Source: Bradyrhizobium sp. SRL28
GTDB taxonomy: Bacteria > Pseudomonadota > Alphaproteobacteria > Rhizobiales > Xanthobacteraceae
Direction of reading: 5' to 3'
DNA length: 36,993 bases
NCBI RefSeq assembly: GCF_018596315.1
Contig: NZ_JAHEAG010000048.1
Coordinates: forward strand, 1-36,993
Of this stretch, positions 7,981 to 15,969 are shown piece after piece. Numbering within the stretch: the stretch's first letter is position 1; each line of letters starts with the position of its first letter. The notes beneath the pieces were generated by a model. It did not search any database and was not told where the DNA came from. It was given only the letters and a program-made list of their open reading frames with translations. A program made the translations under genes and the position numbers.

Positions 7981-8155
7981 ACCTACCGCAAAATTTGAAT
8001 GCGCCGGCATTGGCAATGCAAAAGCTTGCCGCGGCGAAAGCCGGGCGCTTAATGAGCAGTTAATACTTTTGCGCAAAGGATAGACAACCAGCGCAACATT
8101 GTTAGATCGCCGCAAGAAATGCGAGCGGAACTCAGGCTCCTGATGAGGGAATGGC

Positions 8156-8764
8156 ATGAGAACGCTTCTTATTGGTGCTCTAGCTGCGACCCTGGTTGGC
8201 TGTAGCTACCCTTCACTTCCCCTAGCGAACATGGACGCGTGCACAGACGCGACCGGGCTCGGCCGTCTCAACATGACGGCGGCCAGTCGGCCGGTTGAAC
8301 CGGCGCCAGCGTCATCCAAGGCCAGTTCCGCGACAACAAAGGGAAAGCCCGTTGCCGCGGCGAAGACGGAAGCGCCGTCAACTGCCCACGTCCGTGACAG
8401 ATCCCGTCTCGCTGCGAAAGAGGCGAAGTCCTCCGTCATCGAAGCGAAAGTCGAGGCTCCGGCATCTGGTCGGCCCGCTGAGACGTCCGATCCGGTCGTT
8501 ATCAAGGCGAGGACCACGATTGCTGCGAAGTTGGAGGACCCGGCGTCCGCCGAGTTCGGTGAGATGAAGCGGGCCATCCGCAAAAATACACTCGGGAAGT
8601 CCGTCGACACCATTTGCGGGCGTGTGAAAGGAAAAAAAGCGTCGGGCGAAGATACCGGAGATAGGCCGTTTCTATATCTCGTGACGGAAGATGAAGCATA
8701 CGTCGTCGATGGCCCCGCGAATTCGGCGGCGGCGAGCGCGTATCGCAATATTTGCAGCAGCTAG
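8156..8764 (+). CDS. Putative lipoprotein of unknown function
   Basis: The 202-residue protein starts at ATG 8156 after a GAGGGA ribosome site. It has a lipoprotein signal with lipobox LVGC (Cys16). An Ala/Lys/Ser-rich low-complexity linker (about residues 40-105) leads to a compact C-terminal domain: ARTTIAAKLEDPASAEFGEM, a Cys in DTICGRVKGKK, FLYLVTEDEAYVVDG and a final Cys in YRNICSS. The two C-terminal cysteines may form a disulfide. I do not recognise a named function. It is the first gene after the right tRNA repeat. Confidence 0.82.
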   Translation: MRTLLIGALAATLVGCSYPSLPLANMDACTDATGLGRLNMTAASRPVEPAPASSKASSATTKGKPVAAAKTEAPSTAHVRDRSRLAAKEAKSSVIEAKVEAPASGRPAETSDPVVIKARTTIAAKLEDPASAEFGEMKRAIRKNTLGKSVDTICGRVKGKKASGEDTGDRPFLYLVTEDEAYVVDGPANSAAASAYRNICSS

Positions 8765-8944
8765 ACCTTTGCGACGGACCAGAAGGTCCCCTGACGACGT
8801 TCCTGCAAACGAACTCGAAAGTCGGAAGCAACGTCGCGATTAGCAGCGATTCGCTGCAGAGTGTGTGGGGCAGACTTTGCTCCATGGAAAATGGAAATCA
8901 AATTGGTGGAGTGACTAAAACCTTTCTCTGAATTCGGGGATATC

Positions 8945-9724
8945 ATGGACGATTTTACCAATCTCGCGGAACTAGCCCAGGGATCACAAGGCTCGCCGGT
9001 GATCGTGATCATCGAGCAGCATGTCCTGGCGCGTACGTGCATCCTCAATATCCTCAAGAGAGAACTCGCTGAATTCGAGATCGTCGAGATGGCTTCGACG
9101 AGTGGCCTGAACTGGTTATCAGGCAGAGATATCCGCTTGATTGCGTTGAATATCGGGGACAAGCAGATCACCGACCCTTCGATCGAGGATAGCCTCGCCC
9201 TCCTCTCAGATTCCTGCCCGAAAGCGTTCGTTGCTGTGTTGTCAAATCGCGACGACGACGCGACGGCTTCAGCTGTGATGCAACGGGGAGTGCGCGGCTT
9301 TTTTCCAATATCGATCCCGGTCGAAGTCGCTATCGCCGGGCTACGCCTGGTTCTTGCCGGCGGGGTCTACCGGCCGTTACCGATGGTTGGGCAAAATGGA
9401 GCGTCGAGCCTCAAGGCGACATCGGAATGCTCCGACGCGCCCAAGCTATTCGGAACTAACGAGAGTAACGGCGCCACCAGGATTGTGCCGGAGAAGGCGA
9501 TGGTCGACCTTACGCCACGCGAAGAACATGTGCTCGAGGCGCTGCAGCTCGGTCTTCCCAACAAGCTGATTGCCGTCAGGCTCAACCTTTCGGAAAACAC
9601 CGTAAAAATGCATATTCAACGCATCATGCGAAAATGCTCCGCGCATAACCGCACCGAGGCGGTCGTTCGCTGGAGCCGGCGAGCCAACGGTCATGCGCTG
9701 CACTCACGCGTGCGTTCATCCTGA
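8945..9724 (+). CDS. LuxR/NarL-type regulator with degenerate receiver domain
   Basis: The 259-residue protein has a receiver-like fold (about residues 17-140) and a C-terminal GerE/LuxR helix-turn-helix (about 188-246: LTPREEHVLEALQLGLPNK, LSENTVKMHIQRIMRK). The residues needed for phosphorylation are gone. The acidic pair reads EQ (24-25), the phospho-acceptor position is Asn69 in LIALNIGD, and the conserved Lys is missing in RGVRGFFPIS. It should therefore work without a kinase, through constitutive dimerisation or a ligand. It is convergent with the adjacent type I secretion operon (33 bp between ends) and is the obvious candidate to control it, which is an inference. GGGGATATC precedes ATG 8945. 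Confidence 0.9.
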   Translation: MDDFTNLAELAQGSQGSPVIVIIEQHVLARTCILNILKRELAEFEIVEMASTSGLNWLSGRDIRLIALNIGDKQITDPSIEDSLALLSDSCPKAFVAVLSNRDDDATASAVMQRGVRGFFPISIPVEVAIAGLRLVLAGGVYRPLPMVGQNGASSLKATSECSDAPKLFGTNESNGATRIVPEKAMVDLTPREEHVLEALQLGLPNKLIAVRLNLSENTVKMHIQRIMRKCSAHNRTEAVVRWSRRANGHALHSRVRSS

Positions 9725-9756
9725 GGGCTGCCGGAGTTCGCAGTTCCGGTCGCAGC

Positions 9757-11316
9757 TTAATCCTCGCGGAACGCGCTGTTGAAGCTGTCGAGCAGAGGCC
9801 TGAGGGCGTAGAGCGCCACCGTGCCGCGACCGGTCTTGATGAACACCTGGGCCGGCATTCCCGGAATAATCTGGACACCATCGATCCCGGCGCCGGCCGG
9901 ATCCTGTACTCGAATCTTCGTTGCGTAGTAGGGCTGATCCGTGCGCTTATCGACAAGACGGTCGGCAGAAACGTGCATCACAGTCCCATGGAGCCGTGGT
10001 ACGCGGCGCTCGTTGTAGGGCAAGAGATTCACGTCGGCGCTCAGTCCGGGACGGACCACATCGATGTCCTCGGGCCTGACGCGCGCAATCACGATAAGCC
10101 GATCCTGCCTGGGAACCAGATCCATGAGAGCTGCGCCGGCGCCGATGACGCCGCCTTGGGTATGAATCCTCAGGTCCGTTACCACGCCATCCTGGGGGGC
10201 CTTGACCGCCGTTCGTGACAGCTGGTCGTCGGCCGCCTGCAGTCGTTCGCGTATCTGAAAAATCTGGTTTTGCACCTCGCGCAGCGACTGCGCGATCTCG
10301 TTCTGGCGGTCGTTCTCGAGTTTGAGAAGAGTTGCCTGCGATTCGTTGATAACCTGCCCGGCGCGCGATATCTGCGCGACAATCTCACCCCGCCGCCCCT
10401 CGATGTCAGCCATCTCCCGCTCGAGGTTCAGAAGACGCGGACGCCGTTCAAGACCCTTGTTGACGAGCATGGCGACGGTCGCCGCCTCCTCGCGGACAAT
10501 TTCGATGCGCCTCGATGCCGCGCTTTCCTGCGCCCTGAGACCTTCGATCTCTTTTTCTACCTGCGACCTTTTTTCCCGGTTCACGGCCACTTGCGATTGA
10601 AAGACCTGCCGGCGCGTTTCGAAAATGGCTTGCTGGCCGGCAAGAATATCCGTGACCGACGGAATAGCGCGCTGTGCCGTCTCCAGCCAGGCCGGAAACG
10701 ACACCCGCTCCTCTCCGTGCTGTTCCGCCTGCAGCCGTGCTTCTCGCGCCATCGCCTCCCACAACTGACCTTGCAGGCTCTGGGTTTCGGCACGAGCCTT
10801 GGTGTCCTCCAACGAGATCAATGTCTGTCCCGCGCGGACAACGTCGCCATCCGCGACCAGAATTTGCCTGATGATGCCACCCTCAAGGTGCTGAATTGTC
10901 TTGCGGCTCGACTCGGATTCGACGGTGCCGACGGCAATCGCGGCGCTCTCGAGCGGGGCATAGGTTGACCAGGTACCGAAACCAACGACAAAGCCGAACA
11001 CCAGCAGGTTCCCTGTCCAGGTGACACCGCGAAGCCGTTCGCGAAGCGCCGGCGGCGCCGATCTCAGCCACCGTGGGGCTTCCCAGATCTCAACGCGAGC
11101 AAATGCAATTTTCAGACGATCCCACCCCCTTCGGGCAAAGAGGTCAAAATGCTTGATGTGGATCCAGGTGACCCGGCGCAGCCGATCGCAGAACGCTGGC
11201 GCCACCGATCTCAACCACCGTGAAACCTCTCGAATCTTGATCTGAGCGAATGACATTTTCATGAGATCCCGTTCCCTTCGGGCAAAGCGATAGGGAGAAG
11301 GCGTGCCGCTACTCAT
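9757..11316 (-). CDS. Type I secretion membrane fusion protein (HlyD/PrtE family)
   Basis: The start is ATG 11316, which overlaps the stop of the ABC gene in the sequence ATGA, giving 519 residues and translational coupling. A cytoplasmic N-terminus of about 100 residues precedes one membrane segment (about 102-119, LLVFGFVVGFGTW). Next is a lipoyl-type half motif, HLEGGIIRQILVADGDVVRA, then a long periplasmic coiled coil (about 170-350). The returning half motif and beta-barrel follow (VKAPQDGVVTDLRIHTQGG, then QIIPGMPAQVFIKTGRGT). It would bridge the ABC exporter to a TolC-type outer-membrane channel encoded elsewhere. Unusually, residues 11-51 and 60-100 are a tandem duplication with 23 of 41 identical positions and no gap. 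Confidence 0.93.
   Translation of the reverse strand: MSSGTPSPYRFARRERDLMKMSFAQIKIREVSRWLRSVAPAFCDRLRRVTWIHIKHFDLFARRGWDRLKIAFARVEIWEAPRWLRSAPPALRERLRGVTWTGNLLVFGFVVGFGTWSTYAPLESAAIAVGTVESESSRKTIQHLEGGIIRQILVADGDVVRAGQTLISLEDTKARAETQSLQGQLWEAMAREARLQAEQHGEERVSFPAWLETAQRAIPSVTDILAGQQAIFETRRQVFQSQVAVNREKRSQVEKEIEGLRAQESAASRRIEIVREEAATVAMLVNKGLERRPRLLNLEREMADIEGRRGEIVAQISRAGQVINESQATLLKLENDRQNEIAQSLREVQNQIFQIRERLQAADDQLSRTAVKAPQDGVVTDLRIHTQGGVIGAGAALMDLVPRQDRLIVIARVRPEDIDVVRPGLSADVNLLPYNERRVPRLHGTVMHVSADRLVDKRTDQPYYATKIRVQDPAGAGIDGVQIIPGMPAQVFIKTGRGTVALYALRPLLDSFNSAFRED
11017..11286 (-). repeat. Internal tandem duplication in the membrane fusion gene
   Basis: Copy one covers 11164-11286 and copy two 11017-11139, offset by 147 bp. 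Both begin FARR and end RLR-x-VTW, with RWLRS in the middle. The DNA is also visibly similar; for example cccttcgggcaaag occurs in both. Confidence 0.85.
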
Positions 11317-13103
11317 GGCGAGATCGGTTGCGGCGAGGCGCCAATGCTGCCTTCGCAGTTCTGGTCCGAACGATCTTGCACCGGTTCGCGTGAAGCAACT
11401 TGCGGGCGGGCCAAACACCTCTCGAAAACTTCCCTGCTCTCGCCGAAGGCGGTAACCGCGCCGTCCTGCATGATGGCGAGCTTGTCCGTTACGCCCAGGA
11501 TCCCAATCCGGTGGGTGATGATGATGACAGTGGTATTGGCCGCCTTCATCCATTCGATGGCGTCGAAAAGCATGCGCTCGCCGAGCGAGTCGAGGCTGGA
11601 GTTCGGCTCGTCGAGGACGACGAGGTGCGGGTCGCCGAAGAACGCCCGTGCAAGGCCGAGGCGCTGGCGAAACCCGCGCGGGAGATTGGCGCCTCCGCCA
11701 ACGACGACGGTATCGTACGCCTGCGGCAGCCGGATGATCGTCTCGTGAATGCCGGCCAGCTTCGCGGCTTTAACGACCTTCTGCAAATCGGCGTCGTCCA
11801 GCCGTGCAATGATGTCCTTTATAGTTTCTCCGAAGAGATCGATATCCTGCGGCAGATATCCAACGCGCCGGCCTTCGCCCGCATCTCGGACGGCTGAAAT
11901 GTCGATGCCATCGAGCTGGACCGAACCTGCCGTCGGAGCGGAGATGGCAGTGATGATTTTGCCAAGCATGGATTTGCCGGAGCCGGATGGACCGATAATG
12001 CCCAGGCATTCACCGGGCGCGAGACAGAACGACACGCCCTTCAGGAACAAATGGTTCGATCCTGGCAGCGCGGCGCCGACATTGTTGACGATGAGATCGC
12101 CCTTTGGCCTGTCCGGGAGGGCCTTGACGTACGTAACCGGGGTGACAGCGGCCATGATGTCGTTGAGCCGGCGGTAGGCGGCAAGAGCCATTGCGAACGC
12201 CTTCCAGCCTACGATTGCCCCTTCAATGGGCGCGAGCGCGCGTCCGAACAGCAAGCTCGTGGCAAAGATGATGGCGGGACTTCTGTGCTGTTCCAGGACA
12301 AGCCAGGTGGCAGCGCCCATGATCAGCACCTGCGCCAGCGCCCGCGCGGGTTTGGAAATCATCATGATGGTCTCGTGGCGGCGCTGGACCAGCCCTTGGT
12401 CGCTCCTCGCATCCTGCGCAGCCTGGCCGATGAGGCGCGCGGCACCGTCGAGCATTCCCATGGCCCTGATCACGTGAAGGTTTCCGACAGCCATGCCGAA
12501 CCATCCCTGGCTCCTCGTTAGCGCGGCAGCCGCCCGCGAGAGCGGGCCTTGCGTGAGCCGGTCTCCGGCAAGCCCGAGACCAAGCACGAGAAGCGCGCTG
12601 AGTACGCCGATCACTCCCAACAAGGGATGCACGAGGAAAAGGACGCCGAGGAAGAGCGGCGTCCAGAGCGCGTCAAGCAAGGTCGAACAGGCCCCGGACT
12701 GAGCGAACTGACGCAGGGTCGTAAGGTCGCGATAGGCCTCCGACGCCCGCGCCCGATCGGCTTCATAGGCGTATTTGAAGCACGCGGATAGCGCTGCCGG
12801 ATGGAGTTCTTCTTCAAGCCACTCGCCCATTCGGCCCAATGCAGCGCGGCGCAGCGCATCAAGCACGCCGCCGACCACGACGGTAAACGCAACGATGAGC
12901 GTCAGCATCAACAGCGTATCGCCGCTGCGGCTCGACAGCACGCGATCATAGATCTGAAGCAGATAGATGGAAGGCGCGAGAAGAAGGAGATTGTAGCTGC
13001 AGCTATACGCGAAAACGAGTCCGAGCGATGCCGCGCAAGCCCGCAAGGCTGCGTTCAACGGGGTTCGCGGTGGTGACATCGTTTGCAGGTGAAGCGGTGG
13101 CAT
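11313..13103 (-). CDS. Type I secretion ABC exporter (permease/ATPase, PrtD-like)
   Basis: The 596-residue protein has a transmembrane domain (hydrophobic segments at about 25-55, 62-84, 145-182 and 258-292) fused to an ATPase domain, as in the PrtD/AprD/LapB family. Walker A is GPSGSGKS (371-378), the Q-loop is YLPQD (Gln419), Walker B is LVVLDE (494-499) and the H-loop is THR (His531). There is no N-terminal C39 peptidase. The ABC signature is abnormal: where LSGGQ is expected the protein has LPRGF (474-478). It would export the two repeat proteins encoded upstream. It overlaps the fusion-protein gene by 4 bp and lies 118 bp downstream of the smaller substrate gene. Confidence 0.94.
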   Translation of the reverse strand: MPPLHLQTMSPPRTPLNAALRACAASLGLVFAYSCSYNLLLLAPSIYLLQIYDRVLSSRSGDTLLMLTLIVAFTVVVGGVLDALRRAALGRMGEWLEEELHPAALSACFKYAYEADRARASEAYRDLTTLRQFAQSGACSTLLDALWTPLFLGVLFLVHPLLGVIGVLSALLVLGLGLAGDRLTQGPLSRAAAALTRSQGWFGMAVGNLHVIRAMGMLDGAARLIGQAAQDARSDQGLVQRRHETIMMISKPARALAQVLIMGAATWLVLEQHRSPAIIFATSLLFGRALAPIEGAIVGWKAFAMALAAYRRLNDIMAAVTPVTYVKALPDRPKGDLIVNNVGAALPGSNHLFLKGVSFCLAPGECLGIIGPSGSGKSMLGKIITAISAPTAGSVQLDGIDISAVRDAGEGRRVGYLPQDIDLFGETIKDIIARLDDADLQKVVKAAKLAGIHETIIRLPQAYDTVVVGGGANLPRGFRQRLGLARAFFGDPHLVVLDEPNSSLDSLGERMLFDAIEWMKAANTTVIIITHRIGILGVTDKLAIMQDGAVTAFGESREVFERCLARPQVASREPVQDRSDQNCEGSIGASPQPISP

Positions 13104-13221
13104 TGCGTTCCCGCCAGATATCTGAAGTCTGATCCTTGCCGCTCCGTTGTTCGCCGGCTTAGCTGGCGAAGTGAGAACCGGCAGCCCCCGCTGCCGGTTC
13201 TCTGCCCCTCGGAAGCGTCGA

Positions 13222-13719
13222 TCAGCCGTGCCCGTCGATATAGTAGGTCTCGTGACTGTTGAGCGAGTCGTTCAGGATATTGACGTCAACGTCACCACCT
13301 TTCGCGTAGTTTTCGTCTCCGCCATCGCCGCCGACACCGGCCCACACGTTCTGACTCATGTCGGCCTTGAGGTAGTTGTCCTGATAGGCCTTCGTGTTGG
13401 CGTCCACGTCGGACTTGTTGTGGCCGCTGTCCGATTCCTGGTCGCCATTCGATACGGCTTTTCCACCCTCTGCTTTCGAATGCTTCTCCGCCTTCGCATT
13501 CGCTCCCCCGGCGTCCCAATAGGCCTTCTGATTAACATGATCGCCGGTCTTGACGTCGACGTCGGCGCCATCAGCCTTGTTGTACGGGTTGAACTCGATA
13601 CTGGGCTTGCTGGTGATGTCACCCTTGTTGACGCCGTCTCCACCGTTGCCAGCGCTGTTGCCGCCGGTCGAAGCCTTGATCACGATCGTATCGGAAGGAA
13701 ATGCCTTTGCCTTAGCCAT
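13222..13719 (-). CDS. Small Gly/Asn-rich protein, probable type I secretion substrate
   Basis: The 165-residue product starts at ATG 13719 (MAKAKAFPSDTIVIKAS), 7 bases after an AGGGAG ribosome site. The longer upstream frame is not supported. It has no signal peptide. Residues after IVIKAS read TGGNSAGNGGDG, the same motif that opens every repeat of the neighbouring 396-residue protein. A second shared motif, AGVGGDGGDENYAKGG, lies near the C-terminus. The middle is hydrophilic and rich in Asp, Lys, Asn and Gly, with no Cys. The very C-terminus ends SHETYYIDGHG. The shared motifs and position directly upstream of the exporter make it a likely secreted substrate. No function is known to me. 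Confidence 0.83.
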   Translation of the reverse strand: MAKAKAFPSDTIVIKASTGGNSAGNGGDGVNKGDITSKPSIEFNPYNKADGADVDVKTGDHVNQKAYWDAGGANAKAEKHSKAEGGKAVSNGDQESDSGHNKSDVDANTKAYQDNYLKADMSQNVWAGVGGDGGDENYAKGGDVDVNILNDSLNSHETYYIDGHG

Positions 13720-13910
13720 GTGAGTCTCCCTGAGCTGGTTTGCACACTGTGCGTCCCAATGTGGACAGCGACGATCTTGGATTTGGATGCCGGATCGATC
13801 TAGCTGCCAAAGCTGATGCCACCCCTTGTGTACCGTGTACGCCCGAAAGGCTGCCCTCTCGCCGCCGGGATCTGGCGAGCTCCAATGCCGCCAGGGCGTT
13901 CTCAAGCAAA

Positions 13911-13940
13911 AGCCCACCCCGGCTTGATCCGGGGTGGGCT
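13911..13940 (-). terminator. Rho-independent terminator behind the large repeat-protein gene
   Basis: A perfect 12-bp inverted repeat (AGCCCACCCCGG / CCGGGGTGGGCT) with a 6-base loop is followed on the minus strand by TTTGC. It separates the two substrate genes, so the smaller gene and the exporter may have their own promoter in 13720-13910. Confidence 0.72.
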
Positions 13941-13948
13941 CGCGTCAA

Positions 13949-14012
13949 GAAAACGCGTCAAACAAAAATCTGGAGTCCCGTTTCGATTCTATCGAGACGG
14001 AAAAAGGCTCTA
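13949..14012. repeat. Dispersed palindromic repeat, copy A
   Basis: The sequence gaaaacgcgtcaaacaaaaa, then a degenerate hairpin (CCGTTTCGAT / ATCGAGACGG) and ggctctag, resembles the element at 26368-26427. It overlaps the stop codon of the 396-residue repeat protein, as copy B overlaps the stop of the isovaleryl-CoA dehydrogenase gene. Confidence 0.65.
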
Positions 14013-15083
14013 GGCATGATCCAGCAAGTGGAGGTCCGACAACAGCTGCATGGCGAAATCGCCACCAAACGCAGCGTTGCCGTGGCCGCCATCACCACCG
14101 ATTCCAGCCATCTGGATCGTGCTCTGATCGAACTGGACGTTGTTGATCTGGTGAGCCTCGGCGGTTGAATTGTAGCCGGCGACCGCAATGTTGATCGGGG
14201 CGTAGATGGCCACGTCGATGTCGACCATGCTTCCTGCGAAATGGCCGTTGCCGCCGTTGCCGGCGCTGTTGTTACCGGTCGCGATGACGTCAGAGCCAAT
14301 CAATTCGAAGAGGGAGGCGAAAATGTCCGCGCTTCCGCCAGTCGCGGCATTGCCGTTCCCGCCATCACCGCCGACGCCGGCCATCTGAACAGCGGATTGA
14401 TCGAACACCACATTGTTTGTCTGATCAGCGTGAGCAGTGGAATTGTATCCCGCCACCGCGATGTTGATCGGATAGTAAAACGCAAAGGTCGCGTGAACGA
14501 GGCCCCCATAAGCGTATCCATCGCCACCGTTGCCGGCGCTGTTCTCACCCGCACTGATCGCGTCCGAGGCGCCAGACCCGAACGCGCCGACGTTTCCGCC
14601 TGATGCGGCATTGCCGTTGCCGCCACTACCGCCAACTCCCGCGATCTGGGTCGCGGATTGATCAAAATAGGCAATGTTCGTCTGATGGGCGTCGGCTGTC
14701 GCATGGGAGCCGGCCACCGCAATGTTGACCGGGTTATAGATCGCGACGGGCGCATGCACCATAGATCCGGAAAAGTAGCCATCGCCACCATTGCCGGCGC
14801 TGCTGTGACCGGTACCGATCATGCCAGCGGGTAGGCCAGCGTTGAGGCCGAACGCGCCAACATTTCCGCCTGATGCGGCATTCCCATTGCCGCCATCACC
14901 GCCAACTCCCGCGATCTGGGCGGCGGACTGATCAATATACGCGATGTTCGTCTGATGGGCGGTGGCTGTCGCATGGAAGCCGGCCTGCGCCACGTTGAGC
15001 GGTTCGAAAGCAGCGTAGCTCGTCGCGGTCAGGCTCCCTGCAAAATAGCCGTTGCCGCCATTGCCGGCGCTGTTACCTCCGGT
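14010..15083 (-). repeat. Four tandem ~267-bp coding repeats
   Basis: The units are 14814-15083, 14553-14813, 14280-14552 and 14010-14279. Units 1 and 2 are most alike in their second halves, and units 3 and 4 share NIAVAGYNSTA, which suggests stepwise duplication. Confidence 0.88.
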
Positions 15084-15200
15084 GTGGATCGGGAAGAGTG
15101 ACCACGAATCCGGGGGAAGCCACCACGAGCCTGGGGCATCGTGCCCGAACAGAGCTTTGCGGTCGAAAGGAACGCCCTCCGATACACCCCGACGATCCAT
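14010..15200 (-). CDS. Repetitive Gly/Asn-rich protein, probable type I secretion substrate
   Basis: The 396-residue protein has a short unique N-terminus (residues 1-39, Trp-rich around SWWLPPDSW) and no signal peptide. Four tandem repeats of 87-91 residues start at about residues 40, 130, 217 and 308. Each unit has SAGNGG(D/N)G, a hydrophobic stretch such as VAIYNPVNIAVAG, an HQTNIAYFDQS-type stretch, and QIAGVGG-x-GGNGNAASGG. The pattern suggests a beta-helical or beta-roll adhesin or matrix-like protein, but it does not fit the canonical calcium-binding RTX nonapeptide. It contains no cysteine. It ends LLSDLHLLDHA, a short amphipathic tail of the kind used as a type I signal. AGGGGC precedes ATG 15200. 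It is first in the exporter cluster. Confidence 0.88.
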   Translation of the reverse strand: MDRRGVSEGVPFDRKALFGHDAPGSWWLPPDSWSLFPIHTGGNSAGNGGNGYFAGSLTATSYAAFEPLNVAQAGFHATATAHQTNIAYIDQSAAQIAGVGGDGGNGNAASGGNVGAFGLNAGLPAGMIGTGHSSAGNGGDGYFSGSMVHAPVAIYNPVNIAVAGSHATADAHQTNIAYFDQSATQIAGVGGSGGNGNAASGGNVGAFGSGASDAISAGENSAGNGGDGYAYGGLVHATFAFYYPINIAVAGYNSTAHADQTNNVVFDQSAVQMAGVGGDGGNGNAATGGSADIFASLFELIGSDVIATGNNSAGNGGNGHFAGSMVDIDVAIYAPINIAVAGYNSTAEAHQINNVQFDQSTIQMAGIGGDGGHGNAAFGGDFAMQLLSDLHLLDHA

Positions 15201-15385
15201 GGCTGTTGCCCCTGCCTAAATTGCTTCGCGCCGACTGGACGGACGCCTCCCGCACTCAAGCGAGAATGTCACCTCGGCAAGCCAAAAGCCGAGTCGCTAA
15301 TTCGGATCGCAAACATTTGGGCGGTAGACATGCTATCGGTTACGCCCGTTCGGGTGTGGGCAGTGGGACCTTGCCGTGAATCACT

Positions 15386-15417
15386 GGACGCGGTTCGATC
15401 CCTGTGCGTCCACCATT
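15386..15417 (+). repeat. Third tRNA-Val relic (attachment-site-like)
   Basis: GGTTCGATCC-CTGTGCGTCC-ACCATT (15392-15417) matches the tRNA-Val T arm, acceptor and CCA with one T missing. It is preceded by GGACGC, the first six bases of the same tRNA. It is not a functional tRNA. It marks a possible further integration or deletion scar at the far end of the accessory region. Confidence 0.75.
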
Positions 15418-15456
15418 TCCTCGCGACGAAGCGCCGGTAGTGACGCTGCAACGTGC

Positions 15457-15681
15457 CTAGCGGCGCCACGATCCGTTACCCCCGATGGGAGATATGAAGT
15501 CCCTGTGCAGGCAAGTCGATCTTTTGGCGCCATCGAACAGCACGGTGACGCCGGTGGTACGGGGACTGACGTCGACAACGACGCCAGTCTGGCCAGCCAG
15601 CTCTGGGCATCGATCGGCTCCAAGCTCGCTCATCTTAAAGCGAGCGCCGACAATAATTCTGTCGGTTTCCTGAACCATCAT
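15457..15681 (-). CDS. Small conserved-type hypothetical protein
   Basis: The 74-residue product contains IIVGARFKMSELGADRCPEL, then GQTGVVVDVSPRTTGVTVLF and CLHRDFISPI. The alternating hydrophobic pattern with Gly turns resembles a small beta-barrel of the KOW/SH3 kind, and the composition is that of a real protein. The function is unknown. Two consecutive ATGs (15681, 15678) could start it, and no clear ribosome site is visible. Confidence 0.62.
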   Translation of the reverse strand: MMVQETDRIIVGARFKMSELGADRCPELAGQTGVVVDVSPRTTGVTVLFDGAKRSTCLHRDFISPIGGNGSWRR

Positions 15682-15969
15682 TAAAACTTTTCAATAAGTG
15701 AAAAACAATCGTCATCGCCCAAAGCCCGAGTAAAAATGTGATTCGGGACTACATTGAGACGAGCTTGTGGCAGACGTCAGGGACCTCCCGCATTGCGGCA
15801 TTGATCCCGCATCACTTTGGCCATCAGATGCCGCAGTGCGAAACCCCCGACCGGTAACCGCGATGCCGGAAGGCAACGCTCCGGCCGAAAGTGATTTCTG
15901 GCCCAATAATCTCGTTGGTTTTTCCCGGCACCTGGCGAATCATTCCTGGCAGCACTTTGGGGGGCGATC

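Noticed and set aside
7252..8157. Minus-strand open frame (301 codons) across the cupin gene and the right tRNA repeat
   Set aside because: It overlaps a cupin gene with signal peptide, metal motif and strong ribosome site, and runs through the att copy.
14010..15083. CRISPR-like or satellite reading of the ~267-bp repeats
   Set aside because: The units are long, contiguous, in frame and without spacers; they are protein-coding repeats.
14010..15200. RTX toxin or calcium-binding haemolysin
   Set aside because: The Gly-rich motifs do not fit the GGxGxDxUx nonapeptide in register, so I did not name it RTX.
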